From an uncultured Clostridia bacterium (lineage in GTDB: Bacteria > Bacillota > Clostridia > Oscillospirales > Acutalibacteraceae), in contig CALFPM010000044.1 in NCBI GenBank assembly GCA_937919155.1, forward strand, positions 1 through 27,099: DNA of 27,099 bases. Direction: 5' to 3'. Position 1 is the first letter of the stretch; every line of letters begins with the position of its first letter. The translations under genes and the position numbers were made by a program. The notes below the pieces were generated by a model. That model saw only the letters and a list, made by a program, of their open reading frames with translations. It had not been told where the DNA came from and did no database searches. Below are positions 1 to 8,172 of the stretch, piece after piece.

Positions 1-61
1 TCTTAAACGCCACTTTTTTGCATAATTTCTGTAATATTGATGAAAAAAAAAGGAAAATAGA

Positions 62-303
62 TTAGAAATTAAAGATTTAAGTTTTGAAAGTCTTCATTCC
101 AATATTGGTATGGTTTTGCAGGAGCCGTTCCTGTTTTCAAGAACCATTGCAGAGAATATCGGCATTGTATCCGAAGAGTTGGATATGGAAACAGTTCGTG
201 CCGCGGCTGCGGCAGCGGCATTGGATGAAACGATCACTTCTTTCGCTGCCGGTTACAACACCATGGTAGGTGAACGGGGCGTCACCCTCTCGGGTGGCGA
301 GTG
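62..303 (+). pseudogene. Fragment of ABC exporter ATPase domain (MsbA/MdlB-like)
   Basis: This is an open frame with no proper start. It runs from the region just before the Walker A-Q-loop spacer through the Q-loop (MVLQEPFLFSRTIAENI) to the ABC signature (VTLSGGE). Such domains hydrolyse ATP to drive lipid, drug or peptide export and are normally fused to six membrane helices. Here the Walker A side lies before a stop at 41-43. Everything after the signature (Walker B, H-loop) is replaced in frame by a different protein. The recognisable part is about 80 residues, against about 580 for a full protein. It is a broken or chimeric fragment, not a functional gene. The ABC identification is firm; whether the break is biological or an assembly fault is open. 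Confidence 0.75.
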
Positions 304-556
304 TCTGTGGCAGCCGGACTTCTCTGCGGCGCTTCTTCAGGCTTGCAAGGAGCGAGGCATCTCAACAGCCATAGAGACCACTGGATACGCTGACATGGAC
401 GTCATTCGACGCATACTCGCCCATACAGATACCGTGCTGATGGACATAAAGCACACAGACCCGCAAAAACACAAGGAATTTACTACAAAAGACAACGCAA
501 TGATGCTTGAAAACGCAAGGCTCATTGCAAAGGAAGCAAAGCCTTTGTTCACATAA
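280..556 (+). pseudogene. Fragment of glycyl-radical enzyme activating enzyme (radical SAM, PflA-like)
   Basis: In frame with the ABC fragment, the protein changes at the shared word GVTLSGGE to a PflA-type sequence: SGGECLWQPDF, then ACKERGISTAIETTGYAD and VLMDIKHTDPQKHKEFT. These enzymes use a 4Fe-4S cluster and SAM to place a glycyl radical on pyruvate formate-lyase-type enzymes. The N-terminal CX3CX2C cluster motif is absent. The frame stops at 554-556, soon after KPL, where family members continue with a further strand-helix unit. About 85 of roughly 250-300 residues are present. No glycyl-radical enzyme is nearby. The family assignment is good, but the fragment cannot be functional as it stands. 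Confidence 0.7.
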
Positions 557-744
557 TCGTGATCAGAGGCATAAAGATTGGTTATGTTGCATTTCCCGTT
601 ACCTGTTGCAAGCAGTTTTTTTCCGATCCGGGGCAATTTTTCGATAATTGCAATCCTTAATCCGGGATAAATGCGTTTCGCGTTAATTGCGGCGGCAATT
701 CCCGCGGAGCATCCGCCGACAACCGCAAGATCATACTTCATCAT
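520..744 (-). pseudogene. N-terminal fragment of HI0933-type FAD/NAD(P) flavoprotein
   Basis: On the minus strand an AAGGA-like ribosome binding site precedes an ATG pair at 744 and 741. The protein opens with a dinucleotide-binding fold, MKYDLAVVGGCSAGIAAAI, followed by IIEKLPRIGKKLLATGNGKCNITN, typical of the HI0933/YhiN family of aminoacetone-oxidase-like flavoproteins. The usual GGGAAG turn is GGCSAG here. After about 70 residues the family resemblance ends, near 520-550, and the frame runs on antisense through the PflA fragment. Full members have about 400 residues. It is a 5-prime gene fragment joined head to head with the neighbouring fragment; the exact breakpoint cannot be read from sequence alone. 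Confidence 0.65.
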
Positions 745-837
745 AATGTGCAGCATCCTTTTTATTACACACAAATTTCCATTTTATATTTTATCAACAT
801 GGCAAAGAAATGTCAATGTTTAAGCCTCAATATTCCG

Positions 838-866
838 TTGACAATTTTATATTATAATGTTATTAT
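838..866 (+). promoter_or_regulatory. Sigma-A promoter of the FHA-M16-proBA-mutS2 run
   Basis: TTGACA at 838-843 and TATTAT at 861-866 are separated by exactly 17 bases in a very AT-rich stretch. This places transcription start near 873, about 25 bases before the FHA gene. A TATAAT at 853-858 also exists but lacks a spaced -35. No other clear promoter was seen before 7945, so this one probably drives all six genes. Confidence 0.6.
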
Positions 867-897
867 TATTCAACATAAAATTATAATGGAGAATAAT

Positions 898-1296
898 ATG
901 CTTGATTTTGTTTTGAGGATATCACACTACGCCCTGCCCGTGCTTGCGGTTGCGGTGCTGCTGCTGTGTCTTTCTCCCCTACTCAAGAGAAAACCGCCTT
1001 CATTGGGCAAAGCAAGACTGATAAACGCGGTGAACCGCGATGAATATCCCCTTGTCAGCCGCGAAACATCAATCGGACGCCACAAAAACTGCGACATCAT
1101 TCTGAACTACCCCGATGTTTCGCGAATCTGCGCAGTTATAGTCTGCACAAAAACAGGTTGGTACATAACGAGAGTGAAATCCGAAACCGCCGTTATGATT
1201 AACGGAAAAGCTCTTGAAAAAAAGGAACTTCTCAAAACAAACGATAAAATAACATTCGGCAGCATCACACTTATTTTTGACAACAAGCAGGGTTGA
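898..1296 (+). CDS. Membrane-anchored FHA domain protein
   Basis: A protein of 132 residues with one N-terminal membrane helix (about residues 5-28) followed by a cytoplasmic forkhead-associated domain (about 50-130). FHA domains bind phosphothreonine peptides and usually work with Ser/Thr kinases in cell-wall and division control. The GR-H motif is present (SIGRHKNCDI, 58-67). In the second motif the usual SRxHA reads SRICA, so the conserved histidine is Cys78. The ATG at 898 is chosen because GGAG at 888-891 precedes it; an upstream in-frame frame back to 748 has no such site. It lies three bases before the M16 peptidase gene and is probably co-transcribed. The partner kinase is not in the window. 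Confidence 0.75.
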   Translation: MLDFVLRISHYALPVLAVAVLLLCLSPLLKRKPPSLGKARLINAVNRDEYPLVSRETSIGRHKNCDIILNYPDVSRICAVIVCTKTGWYITRVKSETAVMINGKALEKKELLKTNDKITFGSITLIFDNKQG

Positions 1297-1299
1297 TAT

Positions 1300-2577
1300 A
1301 TGACAGATAAAACAAAAATAACCGTATTGGATAACGGTCTGAGAATAGCCGTTCAGAAATCACCGAACGCACGAACCTGTTCAATGGGAATATGGGTTGC
1401 CAGCGGCTCTTGCTACGAAACACCCGAAACCGCAGGAACATCCCATTTCATTGAGCATATGCTCTTCAGAGGCACCAAGAAGCGTTCTGCGCTTGATATC
1501 GCCGTTGAAATGGACGAAATCGGCGGCATACTCAACGCATACACAGCCAAAGATATGACCTGTTTTTACGCTCACACTCTCACGGAGCATATGCCGAAAG
1601 CACTTGACATTATCTGCGACATGATAATGAATCCAAAACTTTCGCCCGATGACATTGAGCTTGAAAAAGGCGTTATCAAAGAAGAAATAGCAATGTATGA
1701 GGACAGCCCTGAGGATTTATGCGCCGACACATACTACGAAAACGTGTGGGCAGGCAGTATGCTTGGCAGCAACATCCTCGGCACAGTCAAAACCGTTGAT
1801 TCCGTTACAAGAGAGAGTCTTCTCGCTCACCTTCAAAAATTCTATGTGCCCGAAAGAATGGTTGTCAGCTTCAGCGGAATTTTTGACGAAGAAAAAGCAA
1901 TTGAAATCTGCAAAAACTATTTTTCGGAAATGAAAAACACAGGCTTCGGAATTGCTCCCGTGCCTGTTGAATACTGCAAGGGAATAACCGTTATAAAGAA
2001 AGATTTTATGCAGAATCAGCTTATCCTCGGTTTCCCCGGAATAAAACTTACGGACAAACGCCGCCACACCCTTTCGCTTATTTCATCCATTCTCGGCTCT
2101 GCATCGTCATCAAGGCTTTTCCAACGCATACGCGAAGAACTGGGACTTGTTTATTCCGTTGACAGTGCAAGCGTTTCTCACCTTGATGCAGGCGTGTTCA
2201 TCGTCTGCATGGGACTGAGCGAAAAATCTGAGAAAAGAGCAATATCCGAGGCTCTCGGAATAATTTCCGATTTCCCTGAAACCGTTACGGAAAAAGAACT
2301 TGACAGAGCCAAGGAGCAGACCGTTGCAAGCTTTGTTATGAGCCTTGAGAGCGTTTCATCCCTTGCATCGCGCAACGGCAGAAACGTACTTCTTTACGGC
2401 AGAGCGATATCCGAAGATGAAGTGATAAACACAATCAGATCAATTACCCTTGAAGATTTGAAGAAAACCGCCGCGGAAATTCTTGATATTTCAAAAATAT
2501 CGCTTTGCGCCGCAGGTAAAGTGAAAAGTCAAAAAACATATAACCAAATTTTAACTTCAGGCAAAGGTGAAAAATAA
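1300..2577 (+). CDS. M16 family zinc metallopeptidase (processing-peptidase-like)
   Basis: A protein of 425 residues with the inverted zinc motif HXXEH (HFIEH, residues 49-53) and the downstream acidic helix containing EEIAMYEDSPED that supplies the third zinc ligand in this family. The C-terminal half has the usual RxxxxLGLVYSV region (REELGLVYSVDSA). This matches the single-chain bacterial PqqL/YmxG-type peptidases, which degrade peptides in a closed chamber as dimers. No signal peptide is seen, so it is cytoplasmic. Its stop overlaps the proB start by one base (TAATG), which implies translational coupling. The substrate cannot be inferred; location with proline genes does not define one. 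Confidence 0.9.
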   Translation: MTDKTKITVLDNGLRIAVQKSPNARTCSMGIWVASGSCYETPETAGTSHFIEHMLFRGTKKRSALDIAVEMDEIGGILNAYTAKDMTCFYAHTLTEHMPKALDIICDMIMNPKLSPDDIELEKGVIKEEIAMYEDSPEDLCADTYYENVWAGSMLGSNILGTVKTVDSVTRESLLAHLQKFYVPERMVVSFSGIFDEEKAIEICKNYFSEMKNTGFGIAPVPVEYCKGITVIKKDFMQNQLILGFPGIKLTDKRRHTLSLISSILGSASSSRLFQRIREELGLVYSVDSASVSHLDAGVFIVCMGLSEKSEKRAISEALGIISDFPETVTEKELDRAKEQTVASFVMSLESVSSLASRNGRNVLLYGRAISEDEVINTIRSITLEDLKKTAAEILDISKISLCAAGKVKSQKTYNQILTSGKGEK

Positions 2578-3368
2578 TGCTTAACAAAAAAGATATACAC
2601 AGAATCGTTGTCAAGGTTGGTACATCCACCCTTACATATGACACGGGTAAAATAAATCTCAGAAGAATGTCAAAGCTTGCTCAGGTGCTCAGCGACCTCA
2701 AGAATGCAGGTGTTGAAATCTCACTTGTTACTTCGGGCGCAATCGGTGTGGGCGTTGGCAAACTCGGTCTCAAAGAAAGACCCAAGGACACACCGGGCAG
2801 ACAGGCCGCCGCAACCGTAGGCCAGTGCGAGCTTATGTTCCTTTATGATAAATTTTTCGGCGAATACGGCAACATCACAGGTCAGCTTCTTGTGACAAAA
2901 GATGACTTTGAGGACGAAGAACGCCACCGCAACCTTCACAATGCATTTATGAAGCTCTTTGAATACGGTGCAATTCCCGTCATAAACGAAAATGACAGCG
3001 TTGCCGTTGACGAAATCGTGTTCGGCGACAACGACAGTCTTTCTGCTCACGTTGCAAAAATCGTGGATGCAGATATGCTTGTAATCCTTACCGATATTGA
3101 CGGTCTTTTCAGCGCAAATCCCAGAGAAGATGAAAATGCCGTGCTTATCCATTGCGTTGATGAAATCAACGATGATATTCTTGCTCTTGCAGGCGGAAGC
3201 GGCACAAACAGAGGCACCGGCGGAATGATAACCAAGCTTCACGCCGCTCAGATTGCCACTGCCGCAGGAATTGACACCGTTGTGATGAACGGTTCCGACC
3301 CCGAAGATATTTACAAGCTCATTGACGGCAGACAAATCGGCACACTTTTCAAGTCAAAGGGAGAATAA
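2577..3368 (+). CDS. proB: Glutamate 5-kinase
   Basis: The first enzyme of proline synthesis, phosphorylating glutamate with ATP to gamma-glutamyl phosphate in the cytoplasm. The 263 residues make one amino-acid-kinase domain: VVKVGTSTLT at the N-terminus for phosphate binding, a central SLVTSGAIGVGVGKL, VINENDSVAVDE for glutamate binding, and GTGGMITKLHAAQIA near the end. Many bacterial ProB proteins carry a C-terminal PUA domain and reach about 370 residues; this one ends after the kinase domain, a known short form. It overlaps the M16 gene by one base and is two bases from proA, the next pathway enzyme. proC is not in the window. Confidence 0.95.
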   Translation: MLNKKDIHRIVVKVGTSTLTYDTGKINLRRMSKLAQVLSDLKNAGVEISLVTSGAIGVGVGKLGLKERPKDTPGRQAAATVGQCELMFLYDKFFGEYGNITGQLLVTKDDFEDEERHRNLHNAFMKLFEYGAIPVINENDSVAVDEIVFGDNDSLSAHVAKIVDADMLVILTDIDGLFSANPREDENAVLIHCVDEINDDILALAGGSGTNRGTGGMITKLHAAQIATAAGIDTVVMNGSDPEDIYKLIDGRQIGTLFKSKGE

Positions 3369-3370
3369 TT

Positions 3371-4615
3371 ATGAACACTATGACAGATATAGGCGCGCGT
3401 TCAAAGTCGGCACAGAAAAAGCTTGCAACTGCAGGCGGTTCGGTTATTGACAAAGCTCTGGGCGCAATTGCAACCGCTCTTGAAAATAATTCTCAGTATA
3501 TTCTTGAGGAAAACGCTAAAGACATCAGAGCTGCTCAGGACGCAGGAATATCCGAAGCAATGATTGACCGACTGACACTGACACAGGCAAGAATCTGCGG
3601 TATGGCAGACGGTATGCGTCAGGTTGCATCAAGCGAAAATCCTGTTGGCAAAGTCCTTTGGGGCGAAACAAGACCCAACGGAATGAAGATTGAAAAAATC
3701 TGCGTACCCATCGGCGTTATTGCCGTTATTTTTGAAGCAAGACCTAATGTTACAGCCGATGCGGCGGCAATCTGCCTCAAGGCAGGCAATTCCGTTATCC
3801 TCAAAGGCGGCAAGGAAGCAATCAACTCCAACAAAGCAATTGCCGCTGTTATGAGAAATGCTCTTGCCGATTCAGGTCTTCCCGAGGACTGCATTATTCT
3901 TATTGAAAACATTTCAAGAGAAGCCGCCACGGAGCTTATGCGCCTTAACGGCTATGTTGACCTGCTTATTCCCAGAGGCGGTGCAGGTCTTATCCGCTCC
4001 GTTGTTGAAAACGCAACGGTGCCTGTTATCGAAACAGGTGTGGGCAACTGCCATGTTTATGTGGACAGCGATGCGGATATTGATATGGCGGCAAATATTG
4101 TTGCAAACGCAAAGGCATCCCGTGTTTCCGTTTGCAATGCCTGCGAGGGTCTGCTTGTGCATCGTGACATTGCGGAAATGGCACTCATTGCAATCGGTGA
4201 TAAGCTTCAGGAAAAGAATGTTGAAATCCGCGGCGATGAAGCGGTTTGCGAAATTCTGCCCTATGCCGTTGCCGCAACAGAAGATGACTGGGCAACCGAA
4301 TATCTTGACTACAAAATCAGCGTAAAAGTTGTTGACAGTATTGACGAAGCGATTTCTCATATTTCAAAATACGGCACAGGTCACAGCGAAGCAATTGTGA
4401 CAGACAGCTATGCTGCCGCAGAAAAATTCAAAGCAGAGGTTGATGCTGCAGCTGTTTATGTTAACGCTTCAACAAGATTCACTGACGGCGGTGAGTTCGG
4501 ATTCGGCGCGGAAATCGGCATTTCCACACAAAAGCTTCACGCAAGAGGCCCCTTGGGCATAATGCATATGGTGAGTTCGAAATACATCATCAGCGGTAAC
4601 GGTCAGATAAGATAA
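3371..4615 (+). CDS. proA: Gamma-glutamyl phosphate reductase
   Basis: The second step of proline synthesis: NADPH-dependent reduction of gamma-glutamyl phosphate to glutamate semialdehyde, channelled from ProB. The 414 residues match the usual length. Seen are the IGVIAVIFEARPNVTADAA cofactor region, LKGGKEAINSN, the catalytic cysteine segment SVCNACEGLLVH (Cys near residue 255), and the C-terminal FTDGGEFGFGAEIGIST signature. A start at 3371 follows proB by two bases with AGGGAG at 3358-3364 as ribosome binding site, inside the end of proB. Enzyme pair and order are those of a standard proBA operon. Confidence 0.97.
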   Translation: MNTMTDIGARSKSAQKKLATAGGSVIDKALGAIATALENNSQYILEENAKDIRAAQDAGISEAMIDRLTLTQARICGMADGMRQVASSENPVGKVLWGETRPNGMKIEKICVPIGVIAVIFEARPNVTADAAAICLKAGNSVILKGGKEAINSNKAIAAVMRNALADSGLPEDCIILIENISREAATELMRLNGYVDLLIPRGGAGLIRSVVENATVPVIETGVGNCHVYVDSDADIDMAANIVANAKASRVSVCNACEGLLVHRDIAEMALIAIGDKLQEKNVEIRGDEAVCEILPYAVAATEDDWATEYLDYKISVKVVDSIDEAISHISKYGTGHSEAIVTDSYAAAEKFKAEVDAAAVYVNASTRFTDGGEFGFGAEIGISTQKLHARGPLGIMHMVSSKYIISGNGQIR

Positions 4616-4630
4616 CAGGGAGGTAAATAT

Positions 4631-5548
4631 ATGGCAAAAGCAAAGAAAAACAAGCTTGCATTTCCTGTGGGCATAATTGCGGCCGTGCTTGCAATCATCG
4701 GTCTTATCACGGTTATCAGATTTTCCGCAGACACGGTAAAAAATCTTGCGGATAATTCTGCAGAAAAAGCCGAGTATGAAAAAATGCTGGCTCCCGTTGT
4801 TATGTTCGACCCCGATCCCTTTGACGACCTCACAAGAGCGGATGTTTCACAACTTCTCAACAGTGCCGTATGGGCACTTCTTATGAGCGATGAGGGAGCG
4901 GATAAATATCCTTATTCCGAAGGCGAGAATTTCGGTATTGTTGTGCCTCAGGCAGATATCGAAAAATATTTTGTCAGCCTTTTCGGCACGGAAATTGACA
5001 TTGCATCAATGCACTCATCAACAGATATGAGCGAATATGATATTTCATATGATGCCGCACTCAAGAGCTATATCCTGCCCATTACGGGCATTGAATCCGC
5101 ATACACTCCGAAAGTGTACGAAATAGAAAAGCAGGGAAGCTCGCTTATTCTCAGCGTGGGTTATATCGGCAACAAAGCCTGGGTACAGATTGCAGACGGT
5201 GAATATGCCGCACCCGAACCCGACAAATTCATGAAAATCACTCTCCGCGAGCGTGACGGCGGAAGATATATTTCTTCCATTCAGGCAACAGATGTTCAGG
5301 AAGTTATCGGCACAACCCAGCGCCGTGAAGACCCGACAGAACCAACCACCCTGCCCGTTGAGGCCGAGTCAACCACCGCGCCTCTCACCACAGCCGTTCC
5401 CGTTACCGATGAGGACGGCGAGGAAGTTACCGATGAAAACGGAGAAACGGTTACGGAATATGTCACCGTTACTCAGGAACAGGTGACCGACACTTCATCG
5501 GCAGAATCAACAACCGATGAGGAAACAACGGACTATGAGGAAGAATAA
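4631..5548 (+). CDS. Membrane-anchored protein of unknown function with Thr/Glu-rich tail
   Basis: I do not recognise a named family. The 305 residues start with a basic stretch (MAKAKKNK) and one membrane helix (about 10-30), so the rest should lie outside the membrane. A globular part of about 200 residues follows (acidic, with VMFDPDPFDDLTRADVSQLL near the start). From about residue 233 there is a low-complexity tail rich in Thr, Glu and Val, with the near-repeat VTDEDGEE/VTDENGET. Such linkers are common on exported proteins of Ruminococcaceae-like bacteria. No lipobox, LPXTG or second helix is seen. GGGAGG precedes the start. It sits between proA (15-base gap) and mutS2 (3-base gap), which suggests co-transcription. 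Confidence 0.7.
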   Translation: MAKAKKNKLAFPVGIIAAVLAIIGLITVIRFSADTVKNLADNSAEKAEYEKMLAPVVMFDPDPFDDLTRADVSQLLNSAVWALLMSDEGADKYPYSEGENFGIVVPQADIEKYFVSLFGTEIDIASMHSSTDMSEYDISYDAALKSYILPITGIESAYTPKVYEIEKQGSSLILSVGYIGNKAWVQIADGEYAAPEPDKFMKITLRERDGGRYISSIQATDVQEVIGTTQRREDPTEPTTLPVEAESTTAPLTTAVPVTDEDGEEVTDENGETVTEYVTVTQEQVTDTSSAESTTDEETTDYEEE

Positions 5549-5551
5549 ATA

Positions 5552-7945
5552 ATGAATAACTACGATAAACACGCAAAGTCTCTTGAATTTGACAAGGTGC
5601 TTGAAAGGCTTGCGGATTTTACAGGCTGTGATGATGCACGCTACAACGCAATGCATCTCAGACCCGAAAGCAACCTTGACCTTGCAAAGGCTTTGCTTAA
5701 CCAGACAGTTGATGCCCATATGCTGCTTGCGCGTTTCGGAGGTCCGTCCTTCGGGGGACTGAAGAATGTGAACAACGCTCTCAGCCGCGCAAATGCAGGC
5801 AGCGTGCTCAACACAAAGGAGCTGCTTGATATCGGCGGCGTTCTGCGCGTGATACGCACGCTTTCACAGTGGAGAGCATCAAATGCAGGGGTTCAGACCG
5901 TTCTTGACCCCCTTTTCAATGCGCTTATGCCCAACAAATTTCTTGAATCCGCTATTTTCAACGCGATTATTTCTGAAGAAGAAATTTCGGATAATGCATC
6001 CCCCACTCTTAAGGACATCAGGCGCAAAATCCGTTTTCAGGAATCAAAAGTAAGAGAACAGCTGGATAAATTTTCCCGTTCACAGGCAAACTCCAAATTC
6101 CTGCAGGAAAACATTATCACTCAGCGCAACGGCAGATATGTTGTACCTGTCAAAAGTGAACACAGAAACGAAGTTGCAGGTCTTGTGCACGACACATCGT
6201 CAAGCGGTGCAACGGTTTTCATTGAGCCTATGGCGGTTGTTGAGGCAAACAACGAAATCCGTGTTCTGCAGACAAAAGAGCGCGAAGAAATTGAGAGAAT
6301 TCTCAGCGAGCTTTCTTCAAGTGCAGGTGAATTTTCACAGAGCATCAAAAACAGCTATGAATGCGCAGTTGAGCTTAACCTGATTTTTGCCAAAGCGCAG
6401 TACGCTTATAAAATCAAAGCCGCACCTCCCGTTATGAATGACAAAGGTATTATCAACCTCCGTGCGGCAAGACACCCTCTCATTGACCCCAAAAAGGTTG
6501 TGCCCGTTGATATTATGCTTGGCGGTGACTTTGACACTCTTGTTATCACAGGTCCCAACACAGGCGGTAAAACCGTTTCAATCAAAACAATCGGTCTTTT
6601 GTCAATGATGGCAATGTGCGGACTTATGATTCCTGCAGGCGACAGAAGCGAAATTTCTGTTTTTGACAAAATTCTTTCCGATATCGGTGACGAGCAATCC
6701 ATTGAGCAGTCACTTTCCACTTTCTCGGCACATATGACCAACATCATCAGCATTTTTGAGGAGGCTGATGACAGCAGTCTTATTCTTATTGACGAATTGG
6801 GTGCAGGCACCGACCCCGTTGAGGGCGCGGCACTTGCAATCTCAATTCTTGAGGCACTTCACTTCAAAGGCGCGAAAATCGCCGCCACAACTCATTATGC
6901 AGAGCTTAAGGCATATGCCCTTGAAACTCCGAGAGTTGAAAACGGCTGTTGCGAATTTGATGTTGCCACTCTCCGACCCACTTACCGTCTGTTGATAGGC
7001 GTACCCGGAAAATCAAACGCCCTTGCAATCAGCGAAAAGTTAGGTCTTGACATTTCGGTTATAAACCGCGCACAGGAGCTTGTTTCAAGCGAAAACAAAC
7101 AGTTTGAAAATGTTGTTGACCGACTTGAAGAAACGAGACGCCGCATGGAAGATGAATTTGAAAGGGCAAAACATCTTTCCGAAAAGGCTGAAAAAGAGAG
7201 AGCGGAAGCCGAAAAAATAAAGGTTGATGCTCAGAAACTCCGCGAGCGCGAGATGGAAAATGCAAGGTCACAGGCACTCCGCGTTGTTGAACAGGCAAAG
7301 CGCGAGGCATACACCCTGCTTCAGGAATTGGACAAACTGAAAAAAGAACAGAAAAAGGCTCAGGATGCCGCCGAATTGGCAAGGCGCGCAAAATCACTTG
7401 TCAAAAAAGGAATTGAATCCATCGACTCCGCCGCCGATCCCATTATCGGCATTGAGGATGACGATAAGGATTATGTGCTTCCCCGTGCCCTCGTTACGGG
7501 TGACACAGTTATTATCCGCGACATCGGCAAGAGCGCAAAAGTTCTTTCTCCTGCCGACAAAAACGGCAATGTTGAAGTGCAGGCAGGTTCAATAAAAACA
7601 AGAGTCAAGCTTTCAAATCTCAGGCTTTGCGAAAACGCTCCTAAAAAGCAGGAGAAGAAATCAACAGTCAGACTTCAGGGCGAAAGCAGGCTGAATATGG
7701 CGGCTTCCACAAGACTTGACCTGAGAGGAATGACAGTTGACGATTGCCTTATTGAGCTTGACAGATTCATCGATCAGGGTCTGCGCACGGGACTTAACGA
7801 ATTCACCGTTGTTCACGGCAAGGGCACAGGCGCGTTGAGGACTGCCGTTACCCGTTATCTCAAGTCATCGCCCTATGTAAAATCAAGCAGACTCGGTATG
7901 TACGGCGAAGGTGAGGACGGCGTTACAATCGTCACTCTCAAGTGA
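5552..7945 (+). CDS. mutS2: MutS2 endonuclease / ribosome-rescue ATPase
   Basis: A protein of 797 residues, the usual length. Order seen: MutS-like core and clamp; ATPase with Walker A GPNTGGKTVS (about 333-342) and Walker B ILIDELGAGTDP (about 411-422); a long charged coiled coil (about 515-617); a KOW-like strand region; and a C-terminal Smr domain (about 717-797) with LDLRGM and HGKGTGAL. MutS2 acts against homologous recombination in some bacteria; in Bacillus subtilis it splits collided ribosomes, the Smr domain contributing nuclease or binding activity. The MutS1 mismatch-binding domain is absent, as expected. It starts 3 bases after the unknown membrane protein and closes the operon. 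Confidence 0.95.
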   Translation: MNNYDKHAKSLEFDKVLERLADFTGCDDARYNAMHLRPESNLDLAKALLNQTVDAHMLLARFGGPSFGGLKNVNNALSRANAGSVLNTKELLDIGGVLRVIRTLSQWRASNAGVQTVLDPLFNALMPNKFLESAIFNAIISEEEISDNASPTLKDIRRKIRFQESKVREQLDKFSRSQANSKFLQENIITQRNGRYVVPVKSEHRNEVAGLVHDTSSSGATVFIEPMAVVEANNEIRVLQTKEREEIERILSELSSSAGEFSQSIKNSYECAVELNLIFAKAQYAYKIKAAPPVMNDKGIINLRAARHPLIDPKKVVPVDIMLGGDFDTLVITGPNTGGKTVSIKTIGLLSMMAMCGLMIPAGDRSEISVFDKILSDIGDEQSIEQSLSTFSAHMTNIISIFEEADDSSLILIDELGAGTDPVEGAALAISILEALHFKGAKIAATTHYAELKAYALETPRVENGCCEFDVATLRPTYRLLIGVPGKSNALAISEKLGLDISVINRAQELVSSENKQFENVVDRLEETRRRMEDEFERAKHLSEKAEKERAEAEKIKVDAQKLREREMENARSQALRVVEQAKREAYTLLQELDKLKKEQKKAQDAAELARRAKSLVKKGIESIDSAADPIIGIEDDDKDYVLPRALVTGDTVIIRDIGKSAKVLSPADKNGNVEVQAGSIKTRVKLSNLRLCENAPKKQEKKSTVRLQGESRLNMAASTRLDLRGMTVDDCLIELDRFIDQGLRTGLNEFTVVHGKGTGALRTAVTRYLKSSPYVKSSRLGMYGEGEDGVTIVTLK

Positions 7946-7973
7946 TTTGTAAAGTTTCTCAGCTTTACAAATC
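7944..7973 (+). repeat. Perfect inverted repeat at the mutS2 stop codon (palindrome copy 1)
   Basis: GATTTGTAAAG at 7944-7954 and its exact reverse complement at 7963-7973 make an 11-bp stem with an 8-base loop. The left arm overlaps the mutS2 stop codon. No T-run follows, so it is a poor intrinsic terminator. Its core TGTAAAG-N8-CTTTACA recurs, with the same spacing, at 8178-8199. Confidence 0.7.
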
Positions 7974-7996
7974 TATGTAATATTTCCGCAAAAAAG

Positions 7997-8133
7997 TTTT
8001 CCACATTAAAAGTGTGGAAATGTGGATACATCTTGTGTCAGAAGCCTGTTTTTTCCACAATCTGTGGGTTATCCACCTCAGATTTAGGCGTTTTTGTGAG
8101 AAAAATGTGGAAAACCCATTCAAATGTGGTAAA
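7997..8133. promoter_or_regulatory. Cluster of DnaA-box-like 9-mers
   Basis: Within about 135 bp there are TTTTCCACA at 7997-8005 and 8051-8059 (plus), TTTTCCACA at 8106-8114 (minus), ATTTCCACA at 8013-8021 (minus), GTATCCACA at 8021-8029 (minus), TTATCCACC at 8069-8077 (plus) and TTTACCACA at 8125-8133 (minus). Each differs from TTATCCACA by one or two bases. Density and mixed orientation exceed chance. The DnaA identity is inference. A role as an origin is unlikely, because no origin genes and no AT-rich unwinding stretch are adjacent. Confidence 0.45.
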
Positions 8134-8141
8134 AATTGTGC

Positions 8142-8170
8142 TTGACAATACCATTCTTTTTTAGTATAAT
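8142..8170 (+). promoter_or_regulatory. Perfect consensus sigma-A promoter of the ylxM-ffh operon
   Basis: TTGACA at 8142-8147 and TATAAT at 8165-8170 with a 17-base spacer, i.e. full consensus in both boxes and spacing. Transcription should start near 8177, inside the palindrome at 8173-8204, leaving a 5-prime leader of about 100 nt before ylxM. The strength fits an operon for SRP and ribosomal proteins. Confidence 0.85.
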
Positions 8171-8172
8171 AA

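Noticed and set aside
2721..3335. Minus-strand frame of about 204 codons in proB
   Set aside because: Antisense shadow of a well-supported gene; no start signal and no recognisable protein character.
7944..7973. Intrinsic terminator directly at the mutS2 stop
   Set aside because: The stem is AT-rich and no T-run follows. It is better read as a palindromic site; the stem at 8173-8212 is the better terminator.
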